DNA of 64,000 nucleotides from Monilinia fructicola (Eukaryota; Ascomycota; Leotiomycetes; Helotiales; Sclerotiniaceae): the NCBI GenBank assembly GCA_008692225.1, contig VICG01000016.1, positions 124,001 through 188,000 on the forward strand, read 5' to 3'. This document shows, piece after piece, positions 37,786 through 51,370 of the stretch. Position 1 is the first letter of the stretch. Every line of letters begins with the position of its first letter. A model generated the notes under the pieces. The model had not been told where the DNA came from. It saw only the letters and a program-made list of their open reading frames with translations, and did not search any database. The translations under genes and the position numbers were made by a program.

Positions 37786-38112
37786 TTCTATTTATTCTAT
37801 TTATTCTATTTATTCTATTTATTCTATTTATTCTATTTATTCTATTTATTCTATTTATTCTATTTATTCTATTTATTCTATTTATTCTATTTATTCTATT
37901 TATTCTATTTATTCTATTTATTATTTTATTATTATTTATTATTTATTATTTATTAATTATTATTTTATTATTTATTATTTATTATTTATTATTTATTATT
38001 TATTATTTATTATTTATTATTTATTATTTATTATTTATTATTTATTATTTATTATTTATTATTTATTATTTATTATTTATTATTTATTATTTATTATTTA
38101 TTATTTTATTAT
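37786..38112. repeat. ATTCTATTT and ATTATTT tandem arrays
   Basis: About 15 copies of a 9-base unit (37786-37920) pass into about 25 copies of a 7-base unit (37925-38112). With the AAT array they form an AT satellite of about 850 bp. Confidence 0.9.
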
Positions 38113-38144
38113 TTATAATAAATAAGGCCTATATAAAATAGCTA

Positions 38145-38225
38145 GAATGGAATAGTCGAAATGGAATGGCTAAAATGGAATGGGCCGAAATGGAATGGGC
38201 CGAAATGGAATGGGTCGAAATGGTC
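38145..38225 (+). repeat. Minisatellite, unit about 16 bases (GGAATGGGCCGAAAT)
   Basis: Four to five near-identical head-to-tail units. The plus frame through it (38161-38388) is a translation of the repeat and is not supported as a gene. Confidence 0.75.
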
Positions 38226-38570
38226 GACTACCTTTCGCAATGGCCCACCAGGTGACCGGAATAATTTAGCTCCGAAGCAGAACGGAATATCGGCATTAAA
38301 AATTAAGGTTTTCTGCTTACTAATGTTCGACCAATTAAAATTTTCGCTGTTTACTTATGACCAATCACACGAGCCGCTAAGGATTTAAGGTTCATGTTTT
38401 TGCATTTTTAACCTCCTATAGTACAGGTATAATAATCACATGACACTACAAATTGATGAACTAAGATTCTTCGAATCCATTATAATAATATTATAGATTA
38501 AAATAAAATTTTTAAAAGTTTATTAGATTTTTAATTATAAAAAAAAGGAATATTATAACTAAACTTCTTA

Positions 38571-39368
38571 CTCGGGCGCGTTTTTAAAAGAGGCATAGGC
38601 GAATATAAAACTTATAATTATTCAACGAAACTTTAATATAATTTTATATAATGAATATGTATATTAGATTTAGTATTTTAGCATCTTTCTATAAAGTTTT
38701 TATATTATAAAAATTATTTTTAAACGAATAGTAATACTATAAAGTTAGTGATTTGAGAGAATTTTAGAATTTATTAACATATTAATTTAAATTTTAACGG
38801 TATATAAATTTTGAAAACTAAAATTATAGAAAAATAATATAAACTTCAAAATTTTATTTAATATATTAAAAACTGAGTAATATTTATTCTATTAATATAT
38901 ATATTAATATAAAACATGAAAATTTTTAGATTTCAACGAAAAATTATGCTTATATAATTGAAATAAGCGAATTTACCCTTTTAAAAACTTATAAATTTTC
39001 CTATATTTTTCAACTTTATTAATATATATTTTAAAAATCAATAAAGATATTAAAATTCTAAAATAATATATTTAAAATTTAGCTTTTCTTTTATTAGTTA
39101 ACAAAGTTTGATAAGTTTAACTATAATATTCGTAGAACTATTTAATATTCATATAAATCTCTAATTTTTTATTAAATTTTCAATATTCATATATTTTATT
39201 ATTATACTATTATTCATTTTATATTAGATTTTATAATACAAAGTTCTTATAGTAAATATAAAAATACTAAACCTATAATACCTATGAATCTTATAAAATT
39301 ATATTAAGGTTCCATTGAATAATTATAAGTTATATTTTGGCGTATGCCTCTTTTAAAACCCGCCCGAG
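38571..39368. mobile_element. 798-bp TIR element flanked by TA, RIP-degraded
   Basis: CTCGGGCGCGTTTTTAAAAG at 38571 is mirrored at 39349-39368. Homology between the arms continues for at least 80 bases and probably 150 (shared TTATAATTATTCAA and TTTAGTATTTT). TA lies at 38569-38570 and 39369-39370, as for Tc1/mariner-type insertion. No coding frame remains. Confidence 0.8.
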
Positions 39369-39693
39369 TATATTATATATAATTTTATATTTTATATATT
39401 TTTTAAAAAATCAGAAATTAATTAAAAAAAGCGATTGAGAAAAAGCATATTAATATTAGAATATAAAATATTAATATTATATATTTTTTATAATTTAAAA
39501 TAATATTATAAAAAGAAGATTTATAGAATTCAATTTATTAAAATATTAATTATAATTTTTATAACGTATATTTAATTATTATATAAACTTAAATAACTTT
39601 TTATAAATTTTAAAGCATAGATACTTTTTTAAAATAAAATCTTAAATAATTAATCAAGTTTAATTTAAAGTAAATCTTTTTAATTTAAAACTA

Positions 39694-41882
39694 ACCGAGC
39701 TCCCTGTATCGTGCACGTCCCTGCATCTTGTACGTTTTTCAACTACCATCTATAACTACTTCAAAAATTTATAATAATTCGAATTTATAAGATATAAAGC
39801 TAGAATTTATTTTGATGTATATTGAGAAATAGAATAATAGAATAAAGCTATAAAATCCTTCAAGTTTTATACTTTAATAGAACCTTGATTCTTTGGCCCT
39901 CTTTTGTATGCGTTTCTTCCCTTTTTTCTTCCATTATTAAAATATTAATCTTTATCCTTCTAAGGAGCTTTATAGCTTTCTTAAATGTTAGATTTATAGT
40001 ATTAGAATATTTTGAGCTTTTTTGAGCTTTTTTAAATAGGTAATTTTAACGATCTTAAAGCTTTTTTTGCTTTTATTTTAAAATTCTGTATAATTTAATA
40101 ATTGATTTCTTTTTAAACTACTTTAATTATAATTTTTCATATTTTTTCCTTTCTTTTTTAATTTTCTTTTGGATTTTTTTTTGTATTTTAACTTTTTTTT
40201 TGTACTTTAATGTAAATGTTTTTATTAATTAATAATCCTTAGCTTTTGCTATTATACTAAAAGATTATATTTAAGCTTTATCAATCTTTTTCTTTAATAA
40301 GTTTAAATGCTTAAATCGAATCTTTTTTTTCTTTTCAATCTTTAAAGTTTTTTTTAAACTTTTCGATTTATATAATTAAATGTTTATTTAAATTATATTT
40401 ATTAATATCGTTTTAAAAAACTTTTTTGTTATATCTGGGTTAAGATTTTAACGAAATTCAAGTTTTAAATAATAAAAAGGCTTTTAATGTATATAGAGTC
40501 TAAATCTTATTCTTTACTAATAATATTAATATAAATAATAAAAGAAACTCTAATTTAATTATAGGAATAATGATATTTTTATTTATAGAATAAATTCCTG
40601 CTTTTTCGAAGGAATATATAATATTATATATTATTTTTATTTAAGCCTAGGCTTTTTAAAATATAAGCTAAAAATTGCGTTTAATTATTTTAACGATGTT
40701 TTTTTTATTATATAAAAATAAATTAAGCTTTATAATATATTAATTTAAAAAAGAAAAAAAAAATTCAACATTAAAAGATTAAAATCGATATATAGAATAA
40801 AGAGGAAGAATTAATATTATAATCTTTAATTCCTTATATTTTAATATAAATTCTATATTAATATAATTCAAATATTTATCTACAATTAATAAACAATATC
40901 CTCTTTTTATTTTTTAACATATATACTGTTAAAATATTTTTATTAATTAAATAAGACTAAATGTGTTAAATAATCATTTATTACTTAATACTTTAAAATA
41001 AACTTAATCTTTATATAATACCTTATCAACCCAAATATTCTAAAAATCCTTTAAATCCCTTTTATAAATTAAAAATAAATAAAAAGCTATTTTATTAGCA
41101 TAAATGTATACTAAAAAGCTAATAAATTCTTTTAATCTATTTTGTTTAATTTTTATCATTTTCCCTTAATTGTATACATTAATACTTATAATCCTTATCA
41201 TCAATCTATTTATTTCAATTATAAAGCCTTTTTTGTTCCAATTGTATATATTCTTCAAAAATATATCATATTTTTCAATCATTTTTATTAATTAAATAAA
41301 TAAAGAAAGAATATTAATAAAAGTTTTTTTAATAATATTAAATAACAATAATACAAAATAAAGTTAACTAAATTATAGAAATATTTAAATATTTCTATAT
41401 TATCAACTTTAATATATAAATTGTTAATATAGCAAAGATATCAACATTTAAAACAATTTTTATACCTCTTAACAAAATTTATAGTCCAATTCTTTTTTTA
41501 CAAAACGGTTTATAATCTTTTTTTGTTAAATTCTTAATTATACGATTAATAAAAGATATAAATCTTTATATTAACTTGTTAATTTGATTGATAAAAGTTT
41601 TCTCTTACTCTATTAAAAAAGATTAATATATATTAACATATACTATTATATAAAAGATAATTTTGCTTTTATAACATTAGAAAAATGTAAAATAGTTAAC
41701 TTTATACATTTTAGCTATCTAAGCATATTTAGGATACTTTTGCCCTTAAATATAATCTAACACAGCCTCCATACAAATCTCTGGATAGATTTTGTTGGGT
41801 TTTGAATTTATAGTGTTATTATTTTAAAAATTGAAAAAAAGCGTGCAAGATATAGGGATGTACACGATACAGGGAGCTCGGT
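39694..41882 (-). mobile_element. Complete 2,189-bp Fot1/pogo-family DNA transposon, RIP-degraded
   Basis: Terminal inverted repeats of about 41 bases (left ACCGAGCTCCCTGTATCGTG, right its reverse complement ending at 41882) are flanked by TA at 39692-39693 and 41883-41884. Size, TA target and the relic transposase on the minus strand all fit Fot1/pogo. A second truncated copy lies at 24480-24898 in the other orientation. It sits inside further AT-rich sequence on both sides, suggesting nested insertions. Confidence 0.85.
40900..41800 (-). pseudogene. Decayed Fot1/pogo transposase
   Basis: Reading the minus strand across stop codons and some frame changes recovers family landmarks in the expected order. 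First comes EICMEAVLDYI with an HTH-like continuation (about 41750-41800). A CENP-B/Tc5-type box reading KNWTINFVKR follows near 41480-41505, then KYDIFLKNIYNWNKKGF near 41225-41280 where IYNxDExGF is expected. REFISFLVYIYA then ALP-like sequence lies near 41090-41130, and WVDKVL near 41020. The acid of the DDE site at the DExGF position reads N, and numerous stops are present, so it is inactive. The C-terminal third is not recognisable. Confidence 0.7.
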
Positions 41883-41884
41883 TA

Positions 41885-42440
41885 TTTTTATATTATTTTT
41901 TATATATTTATTTTATTAAAATTTATATTTATTAATATTATTATAATATAATACTTTCTTTCGTTATTTTATATTTATTTTAAATCTTTCCTATTTTTTA
42001 TTTTTGAAATTTTATATAAAAATTAAATTACAATATTTTTAAGAAATATAAAATATAATTATTAAATTATAAATAATAAAAACATTTAAAAATAGAAGAT
42101 AATTTTTCAAAATCTTATATTTTCTATTTTATTAATAAAATATTAAATAAATTCAATTATTATTTTATTATTATTATTTTTAATAATATAAAATAGCTTT
42201 TATTTAATAAACTATTATCTTAATTTATTATTATATCAAATTTAAAATTATTTATTTATAAAAATATTAAAAGGTATAAAATATAAAGCCGTATATATAA
42301 TATAAGAACCTTGATTATATAAGCTCTATAAAGCGAGCTATAAGGGAGGTTATAAAAAGGCCGTTATTATATAATATTAATAAGCCTTAAGCAAGTTATA
42401 TTATTAACCGGCCCGAGCGGCCGTACTTAAAGCTCGTATA
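41885..42440. other. AT-rich block flanking the transposon
   Basis: Very AT-rich to about 42290, then a transition with a short GC-rich patch (CCGGCCCGAGCGGCCG, 42413-42428) before ordinary sequence resumes. It is probably the remainder of an older repeat into which the Fot1-type element inserted. Confidence 0.4.
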
Positions 42441-43430
42441 TTAAACTAGAAAACAAATTCATTATCCCTCTCCCCTCTTCCCTACATACATACATATCCA
42501 TAGAACTATATCTACATCCACACAGATCAACCCGCGACTTGAATCTTAAATCTCAATTTATATTAACGATAATGACATATATATATATACATATATACGT
42601 ATGTACGCGTGGATATACATACATACATAGTTCTACATACACATCCTTCCTCCACCGCCCACCCATCCATCCATCACATAAATCACATCCCCCTCTTCAC
42701 CCACAACATCACAACGTCTCTTCGTCCGCTTAATCTATCCATATGTGTCTGTCTATCTGTCTGTGTCTGTCTGTCTGTCTGTCTGTGTATGTGTATGTAT
42801 GTATGTATGTATGTATGTATGTAGGTAATAGGATGGGTATCCTAGCTATCTTGTACTGTACTGTAGCTACTTAGTATACAAAGCACACACAGACTAAGTA
42901 TACTAAGTATACTTAGCTATCAAATTTTCTCGGCGCGGGTAGCGCTTTGATATTTGCTTGATGCTTGATGCTTGATGCTTGATACTGATGTGTAGGGTAG
43001 GGTAGGTAGGTAGGTCCAGATCCAAACTCAGATTTAGGTCCAGGTCCAGGTTCAGGTTTGGGGTGAATGGGATATAGTTCTAAGAATGAACGAATACAGT
43101 ACTGGTACGTACGTGCGTGCAGGACGTATGTATACATGTATGTATGTATATAGCCTTCTATAAGCATACAAATTTTCACATCTTCCTCTCCTCTGCTGTA
43201 TCTCTCTCTTTCGCGAGGGAAGGGTCTAGATTTGGGATGGGAATGGGGATGGGATTGTGAAAGGAAAGGAAAGGGAAGGGAAGGAGGGGAAGGAGAGGAG
43301 GGGAAGATATACAATACAATACATAGTTATACGTACGTATGGACATACGTATCTTACAATCAACAATGCATCATTCGATGACCGAATTTTCGATTTTGCA
43401 GACGTTGGAACTTGAGAGATCTTAGGCTTA
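42441..43430. other. Microsatellite-rich spacer, no gene
   Basis: It contains CTGT and GTAT tetranucleotide runs (42760-42822), TGATGCT copies (42959-42980) and AAGGG-type purine runs (43258-43300). Frames here translate these repeats. Confidence 0.5.
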
Positions 43431-43439
43431 GAGGTGTAT

Positions 43440-44104
43440 TAACTCTACTAATAAGAGATTTCAATGCTTCTTTTTATATACATAACGCTTATCTATTAAA
43501 ATTTTAAATATCTTTAGTTTTTATATGATTTTATTATAATTGTTTATTATTTTATTAAAAGAATAATAAAAGTTTTATATATATAGTAAATTACTATTAT
43601 ATTATTAAAAATCAAAGTTTATTTTACTATAATATTATTTATATTTTAATAAATTTAATAATAAAGTTTATTAAATAAGTATAGAATTTATATATTATAT
43701 ATCTTTTAATAAAATAAATCTATTTAATTTAAAAAAACTAATTAAAATATTTCTTTTTTCTAAATAGATATTATAAAAGATAAAATCTACTTTATTAAAT
43801 TAATTATTAATCTCTATTTATTTTAATTATATTTATTTTATACTTTATCTTATTATAAATATAATTAATTATAATTATAACTATTTATATTATTATATTT
43901 ATTATTATTCTAAAAATCGTTTTTTATAAATATACTTATAATTATTCTTATATTTCTTATTATTATTTATATTGTTTTTCTTATTAAAATTAAATTATAA
44001 GTTTTAAGACTTAAAAAACCAATTATGAAATTCCTTTAGTAATTTTATAATTTAGTTATAATCTTAAAAACTTCTAGAGTATATAATTAAATAATTACTT
44101 AAAA
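43440..44104. other. AT-rich (RIP-like) block
   Basis: Very AT-rich, stops in all frames. It could be the mutated interior of a retroelement whose right long terminal repeat is the next feature. I could not read any pol motif. Confidence 0.4.
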
Positions 44105-44261
44105 TGTTATAAATTACTTATATAGGAAAATGAGAATCTTACAAGGATTCTATCATAAGACATTGCGGTGTAGAGTAAAAATATACTAGAATTCTTATAT
44201 ATAATAAGGTTACGTTTTATCTAGCTATCGAGGTATGACATAACTACTCGAGTAATTAACA
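44105..44261. mobile_element. Possible 157-bp LTR (copia-like termini)
   Basis: The segment begins TGTTATAAAT and ends GTAATTAACA, with a TATATAATAAGG box inside. It forms the boundary between an AT-rich block and ordinary sequence. No second copy and no 5-bp duplication are seen in the window. Confidence 0.25.
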
Positions 44262-47200
44262 TACATAATGTATGGATCCATACATCATCCCTTGTATCTA
44301 CTATCCAGAGCACCACCATCCTAAATACCATCCAAACCAGAACCAGACTAGAGAATGCAGAACAAGGGGTAGCGAATGCGAGTTTGGTACATTCTATTGT
44401 ATGTGGACTTGGGGTGGACTTGTTGGTGCCGACTGGATGGATGAGATTAGGCTGCGTTGGATTGAGCAGCTGATCGGACTTGGTCTTGGGGTAAGGTTCG
44501 GGTTTGGGGTTGGGGGTTTGTGCTTTACTGTCTACAGTACAGTAGTATGTTTAGATTTTCCTTCTGAAGTTTGGGATTGGAGAGGGGGTTGTAGGCTGAG
44601 AGCTTGGGCTAGGAGGGAGGGAGGTGAGGTGTGGGTATGATGTATTTATTTGTTTATGGTGATGATGATGGTTGTTGGTGGGATGATTGGATGAGGTGGG
44701 GTTGGATAGAGATTAGATGCTTTTATAGTATTAGGCATGGTGTATGATATTTGATGTATGATGGATGTGTTGAATGAAGCTTGAAGATCGAAGATTGAGC
44801 TTGGAAGCTTGGAAACTGGAGGTTGGACGTGGATGTTGAAGATTAATGGTTTTTTACCCCTTCATTTACATCCATTGCCGAAATATTTTCATCCTCATCA
44901 ATGAATAATTCCCACTTCATTTCATAAACTTTCATAACTCTACAACTTCAATTTCTCCTTCATAAAACAATCCCATGTAGGACTAGCATGGACTAGAATG
45001 ATATGGTCATTCCACCACTCCCTGACTGTCCTTACCGCTCAATGGCTTCAAGGTTATTCCCTTTTACAGCCTTCCCATAATCCTAGCGACTACTTTCCCA
45101 AGATCTTCACTTTACAAACTTCATAATCCATCCCAGGGCTACCCCGATGTTATCATCTATCGATTAGCAAAGTCCAAAGATTGAAAAAAATCCAAAAATG
45201 CCAAAAACATCGATATCCATATCGATATCAATAATCTCTCCGAAAGCTAATTCCAGCACTAACCAACAGATAAACTTCAGTAAACCAACTTCAATCGGTT
45301 CAAGAGTCTAAGTAAGGTTTTGAGTCAGAAATGACTGTACAGTATGCAAGAGATCGTGGAGGCATTAGGGCTGTAAAGTATGTTTGGGACAGAGATAAGT
45401 TTGGGTAAGGCAATCTCTCTCAATGGGGATTCTGCACCTATACAGCAGTGAAATTATCCAATATTGGGCTGCGTTGCCACGTTTTAAATCATTCTAATGT
45501 GATGGACGATGTTACCTGCGGCTGCAGCGCATATGCAAAATATCGGTAGTATCAAAGGAAGGTTTTTTTGATGTAAGATCTGACATGCATCCCCAGAACT
45601 ACGAATGCAAATATAGATACTGTAAAGTACCAAAAAGAAAGTCTTTTCTTCCACGCACGTCAATAATACTTGCAGCTCCCCTCTTAAGCACGTCAATCTG
45701 TGTAACACACGGTGTATTACATGAGCCTAGCCGCGCCAAGCCAACCCAAGACGTCGTACAAACCTCTCCCTTTTGGGACTCGTACCCGTAATACGACAAC
45801 TTCTTTACAGCTATGATTTTCTCTTTTTTTTTTCTTTTAGCTTTTTCTTCCCATTCTTCCCTGACTTGTTGATTAACTGTTTTGGTATCACGTCAATCTC
45901 TTTCTGTTACACGGACTTTCTGGGGAGATGCCAAGAGTGAAGGATTACACTAAAAGGAGAAGTACAAACGAACGGGCCAGGGTCCAGCTCCGATTTCCGG
46001 TTCCGAATGGATGGGCCGTGGATTTGTACAAGAAGGGATGGTTCTGAATGAATAATAATGTCTTGGTTCTCTGCAGGAGATTGCAGTCAGGTGATCGGAA
46101 AGGTTGTGCCTTGTGCTTTGTTGTGTTTCCAAGGGGTGGAGATGGGATGGATGAAAAGGTCTGGATTTGCGTCCTCATGATGGGTACAGATTCATTAGCT
46201 CATTGACCGAGTAGACTACCCTGGCATACTGAAATATCGGCACCAGGTACGAGATGCTCTGTTGAAGTTTGATATTCGGCGAATGTCAACTCCTTCATTT
46301 AACTTTCAGCTTACTTGACTTGCAAAATGGGTACCTGCTACTGTGCAGTACAGTATTCTACCCCTACCAACAGAAGCGAACCAAACCACCGGTAACTTTG
46401 GAACCCACTGATTCAATCCATTCCCTCATCAAACTACCGTAGGTAATCAAACCAAATACATAGCATACCCACTACATCATGTGCCGCTTCAAAATCCAAA
46501 CCCCCCCCCCTTCTGTGCCGCATCTTTACATATTACTCTAATATTATATTTGGTATACTTCGTGCCAGAGCTGAGCCGTGCCGCAGCTGCCGCTGCAGAT
46601 GCGCGATCCCATGTGCTCATCACATTGATCTGTTTCTAACGATGTGCGTCTGCGTCGCCATCACATCTCTCAGCACACGTGGACCGCTTGCGGCTTATAC
46701 TTTGTGCTTATGCGATGGCTAATTTACCAGAAGCTTGGGATGATTTTGCCGGGAGGGTGGACGGACGCGTCGGGCTGTGTCAATTGATGGATTTGATATG
46801 ATGACATGTGAAATGAAATCAATACTGTAGATGCTCCATAATCATTAATGCGAGAGGTGGGGATCAAACGGGAACCGCACGGAGGCGTAAGGGGGCGCAA
46901 AGAGACGGACGAGAGCCGATGACGGCCCTGGATCGTTGATGAATAAGTATTCGGCGTCGTATCTAGACCAGTATTATTCATCTATCGGCGTTATGGCGAG
47001 GCATCGTTTAATTAAGTTGATAGATGTCTTACGGTTTATGTTTTAATTTGTGCTGATAGCTGGCCAAGTGGCTGGCTGCCTGCAGATATGTATGTATATG
47101 TACGAGTCGTGTTGGAGCTGGACCGAAGGCTCCGATCGGGTTCTCCGTCGGCATGTTGCTTAGTGAAATTTGAGGATGGGCGGTTGTTCATGGGTAGTGG

Positions 47201-49022
47201 TTTGAGAGGAGGATGTATTCTTCCGGGGGGGTTGTGGTATGTGAATGAAAATTAGCCGGTTACGTGTAAAGGAAGGGGGATTTGATAGATGTGATATACG
47301 GAGTAGGATCTGATAATTTTGTAGTAGAACCCTCAAAATGGGGGTACAGTCCGCGTTTGGAGTTTCAGGTTGATGAGTTGTATGATGATTGGGTTGTTTA
47401 CCGACTGGTGGGATAGTGCGGGGTCTGGCTGTTGGGATGCGAGTGTTATGCATAGAGCAGAAAGAAGCTTGGAAGTCGGCACAATATGTGTTTGAGATGG
47501 TGAATGAGGAATGGTGGAGGGAGGAGGGAGGAGGGAGGAGGGAGGAAATATGGGAGGAGGGAGGAAATATGGGAGGAAACGGTTGATTATCGAGCAAATT
47601 ATTCATTTTCTCGTACCCATGATCCGACGACTTCTACAGATGGTTTACACAGCGGCTACGACCACATTGACCCTCAAACACCATCAAGCCTCAGAATGCT
47701 TGACCGCTTCAATGCTGTCAGAGAAGCTGTGCAACTTTTGAGTTTTCCGGTCCGATTTCCAGGGTATTTCTGTGGGGAGTTGATATCATTATAGTTCGCA
47801 TTGTTGTTGTCGTTTAACCCCTGGTTTATTGTCGGCTGCTTCGTTTTGTAGATTATCGTATCGCCATGAATTCAATCAATACCTAGGTATGTTATGTTCA
47901 CCCTTTTAAATCTAGCGCAGTAAAGCCTTTTCATTCATCAGAGTTGGCGAATTGATACAGCCAATAATCCACTACAAATCATTCTCATGGAGAAGGGGGA
48001 AGGTTAAGACAAGTGGTCATCACTCATTGAAACACAGGAAAAGAATGAAGAGCTGGTGGATTATATAAGTAGAAGTTTGAGGTATTCCGAGATGGAAGAA
48101 CTGTGCCTGTCTAGAAGAATGGTGTCTGTGTTAATCACTTGGCTTGAAATAAGAGAGAATTCTTGAGGTCTCGGAATGTCAAACAGAGGGTATCAAATAT
48201 CTGAAGACTACGGTTTGCCCAAGGTATAGAACGATTGTTCCACAACCATCATTATCCGTCTCTGCATTGGAGAGCATCACACCTTGATTCTACATTTTTG
48301 ATTGAAATTTAAGTGTGATTGGAGGTAGTAGTATTCTTATCAATCTCATCTAGTTTGAATTTCATGCACCTTGATGAGGTCAGTCCAATAACTGTTATTC
48401 ATAACTCTTCTCTTTCATGTCGAAGTCTCGCTTCTTGAATAGAGTTACTATTTAAGTGCTGCAGAAAGAGAAATTCTTACAAATGTATTTCATACACAAT
48501 TTTATGATGTTGTTTTTGAGAGCGCAGGATTAGCTTCTAGATACATCAAGATTATTTCCCTGTGAATCAAACTGGAAGAAGTAGATGCTTATATTACTAC
48601 TATAAAGCTGTCTTTCTTGGTAGTGAAGTCTTGGATCGTAACTGGGTTGAGTGCTAGTGGGTAATCTTCAATACGAAGTCATTTGACTTTTTAACAGGTC
48701 ATGACCAAATACTCATACCAACAAGAACCTCCAAGCCTTCTCTGGTAGATGCATGTGTTGCAAAGCGAGGACAATATGCCAAGATTAGTACGTGTTGATC
48801 AAATCTCTTACTCTGTGATGCAATGGATGAGCTGAGTGGGATAGTTTTATATTCTGGATATGCCAGAGGTCTTTCACTTTCTGACAGTGTCAGAATTTCC
48901 TTTATGTCGGAGTTATTGTTTGAGCCCAATTGCAGGACTTTAGTTTCGTGCACAATGTCATTGTTTATCTTGCTTTGCTGAACTGATAATGATAAAGTCA
49001 AAATTGCCATTCCTCCATAGCA
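44262..49022. other. 4.7-kb region without a supported gene
   Basis: Several frames of 60-150 codons (for example 44272-44640 plus, 47160-47606 minus) lack motifs, start context or codon regularity. It holds a C10 run at 46501-46510 and a GGAGG-repeat tract at 47515-47576. Confidence 0.45.
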
Positions 49023-49377
<355 letters not shown>

Positions 49378-51370
49378 ATCCTCACTCAAGACTCAGTTGT
49401 CATCTCAAGTCACCTTAGCTTCCCGGCATAACAGATTTGAATAGAGTTATCATCTCATTTGTCATGACATAATAAATAAACCTATGGTTCGATGAATGAA
49501 GCTGATATATTTCAATCACCCATGACAAGTAATTCATAGCTTGAGTGGTATAAATGTGCTCAGAGCGAGGTATCGCAGATGTCTGTATAGCTCTCTTCTA
49601 GATTTTCTGCATTCAAATTAGAACAGTGTGCGGAGCACAAATATATCAATTCAATATTGGCTACTGCTAGTGCGCCTAAAAGTTTCTCTCCCCCGCTCCG
49701 CCCCCCCTCACCCGCGCTTGCGCAATAGATCTACCGGAGTGAATGGCCAAACCCGTTCGCACTTCTCGCTCTTTATAAACATCGACTTCTAAATCTCCAT
49801 CAGAAATTTTACCAGCTGAACAACCGCTCAATTGTATTGGATTAGGTTATTAGGGGAAGGATGAATATACCCAAGGGGCTTAACATAGCTGATTTAGACA
49901 AGCAGCGATGTAGGCAATGCCGCTCTGGGTAGAGAATTTTATAAAGAGATGGGTGGAATCTATGTTTTATTTTCATCTTCAATCCTTTTCCATCGTCAAA
50001 TTATCATCGTCGGTGAATTCTCTCAATATTGATAAACATCCTCCATTCAATTCATCCTACCAAGAACACAATCACATATAAAAGATTACACGGGTATAAA
50101 TCAGATCCTCTAGACTGGATGTCTTGCTAGTCTAGACAGTTGAAGTTCTGCGGTCCAATTTCAGTTGAATGTTTCACTCAAGACGCAACGCAGTTTTAGG
50201 GCCAGCTGTGTGCTTATATAGATGCCGAAGAAGTGGAAGTGCCGAAAGGGTTGGGGCATGAATAGTGACGTTGAGGGGTGAATTACTAGACTTGCGTGAA
50301 TTTGATAAGTTTCTATGGGATAGCGAAAGATGGGGGAATAACGTTGAAGAATAATATGATGATTCATATGATTATCTTAAATTGAGTTTATAGACTCTAG
50401 ATGAAGATTTATATATATCTCAGGAGCTTTAGAGTGATTGTGAAACACCAGCACCTATCCATTTCATCGATAATTAGGGGAAGCAAGCTGGCAGCGTGGT
50501 GCTGAAAAGTACAACCGTGTCTATTGATAATATCTCTGCGCCGGCTGGAAGTGACTATAATTTCGTCTCATAATGAGATTTTTCCAATCTGTTTCGCTAT
50601 CAATGTCTCATTATTTCATGATTTCACCATCAGACTGTTATTGCTGTCACCCATTCTACCTACGCTTTTCATCGTCAACACCACTTCTTCATTAGCCGAG
50701 GACTGAACAATACTCAAACTCTACACATTTTTAGCTCAATCTAAGCATTATGCTAAAACAATCAAACAAAAGTCCCTTTCGACAAAGGCCATTTGCCGAA
50801 AGAAGGCTGTTTGTTAGTTGCAAAGCCCTCATTTGGAAAATTTGGTGATCAAGCTAAATGGAAATGAAGGTTTCTTCATGCTCTTAGATCCCTTGTGCGA
50901 GTGTATTGTCGAAGAATCACGCGGCCTGCTCGCACACAATTTCTTGCAATCAAGCTACCCATCAGTATGCATTTTATGATTACCGATCATGAATACCGTG
51001 ATTATCCATAGTGATATTCTTCCCAACAAATGGGCCAATGTGGTTCTGATTCTCTCGCTGGATCAACAGAAGATTTCTGGGTGAAATCCTAAGCTCGGAC
51101 TTGAGAAGATAGGAAAGGTAGCGGGAGTCGATATTACTTGGTCAAAACCGAACTTCAAGTATATGCACGTGAACGATGGTGCTGACGGTGGTTGACTAGG
51201 GTGGTGATAAGTTCAAGAGTAATTAGACGATACTTACTCATCTGGTGAAAGTTCACAGTTAAGGAGCTTGGTCTATGTTGTTATTCCATCAATACTGCTG
51301 CCATTTTTTTCTCGTTTCCTGCCCTCTTTTTTTCAATTTCTGATCACTCACTCTCTTCAAAAACTCAACC
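49378..51370. other. Intergenic, 2 kb
   Basis: No supported gene. A locally C-rich stretch (49689-49720) precedes a TATA-like TTTATAAA near 49771, but no gene follows that I can identify. The last 70 bases are pyrimidine-rich and look like a leader for 51371. Confidence 0.4.

Noticed and set aside
44272..44640. 122-codon plus-strand frame
   Set aside because: Gly/Trp/Arg composition from GGTTTGGGG-type low complexity; no motif or promoter features.
47160..47606. 148-codon minus-strand frame
   Set aside because: Pro/Ser/His-rich translation of a GGAGG purine tract and flanks, no support.
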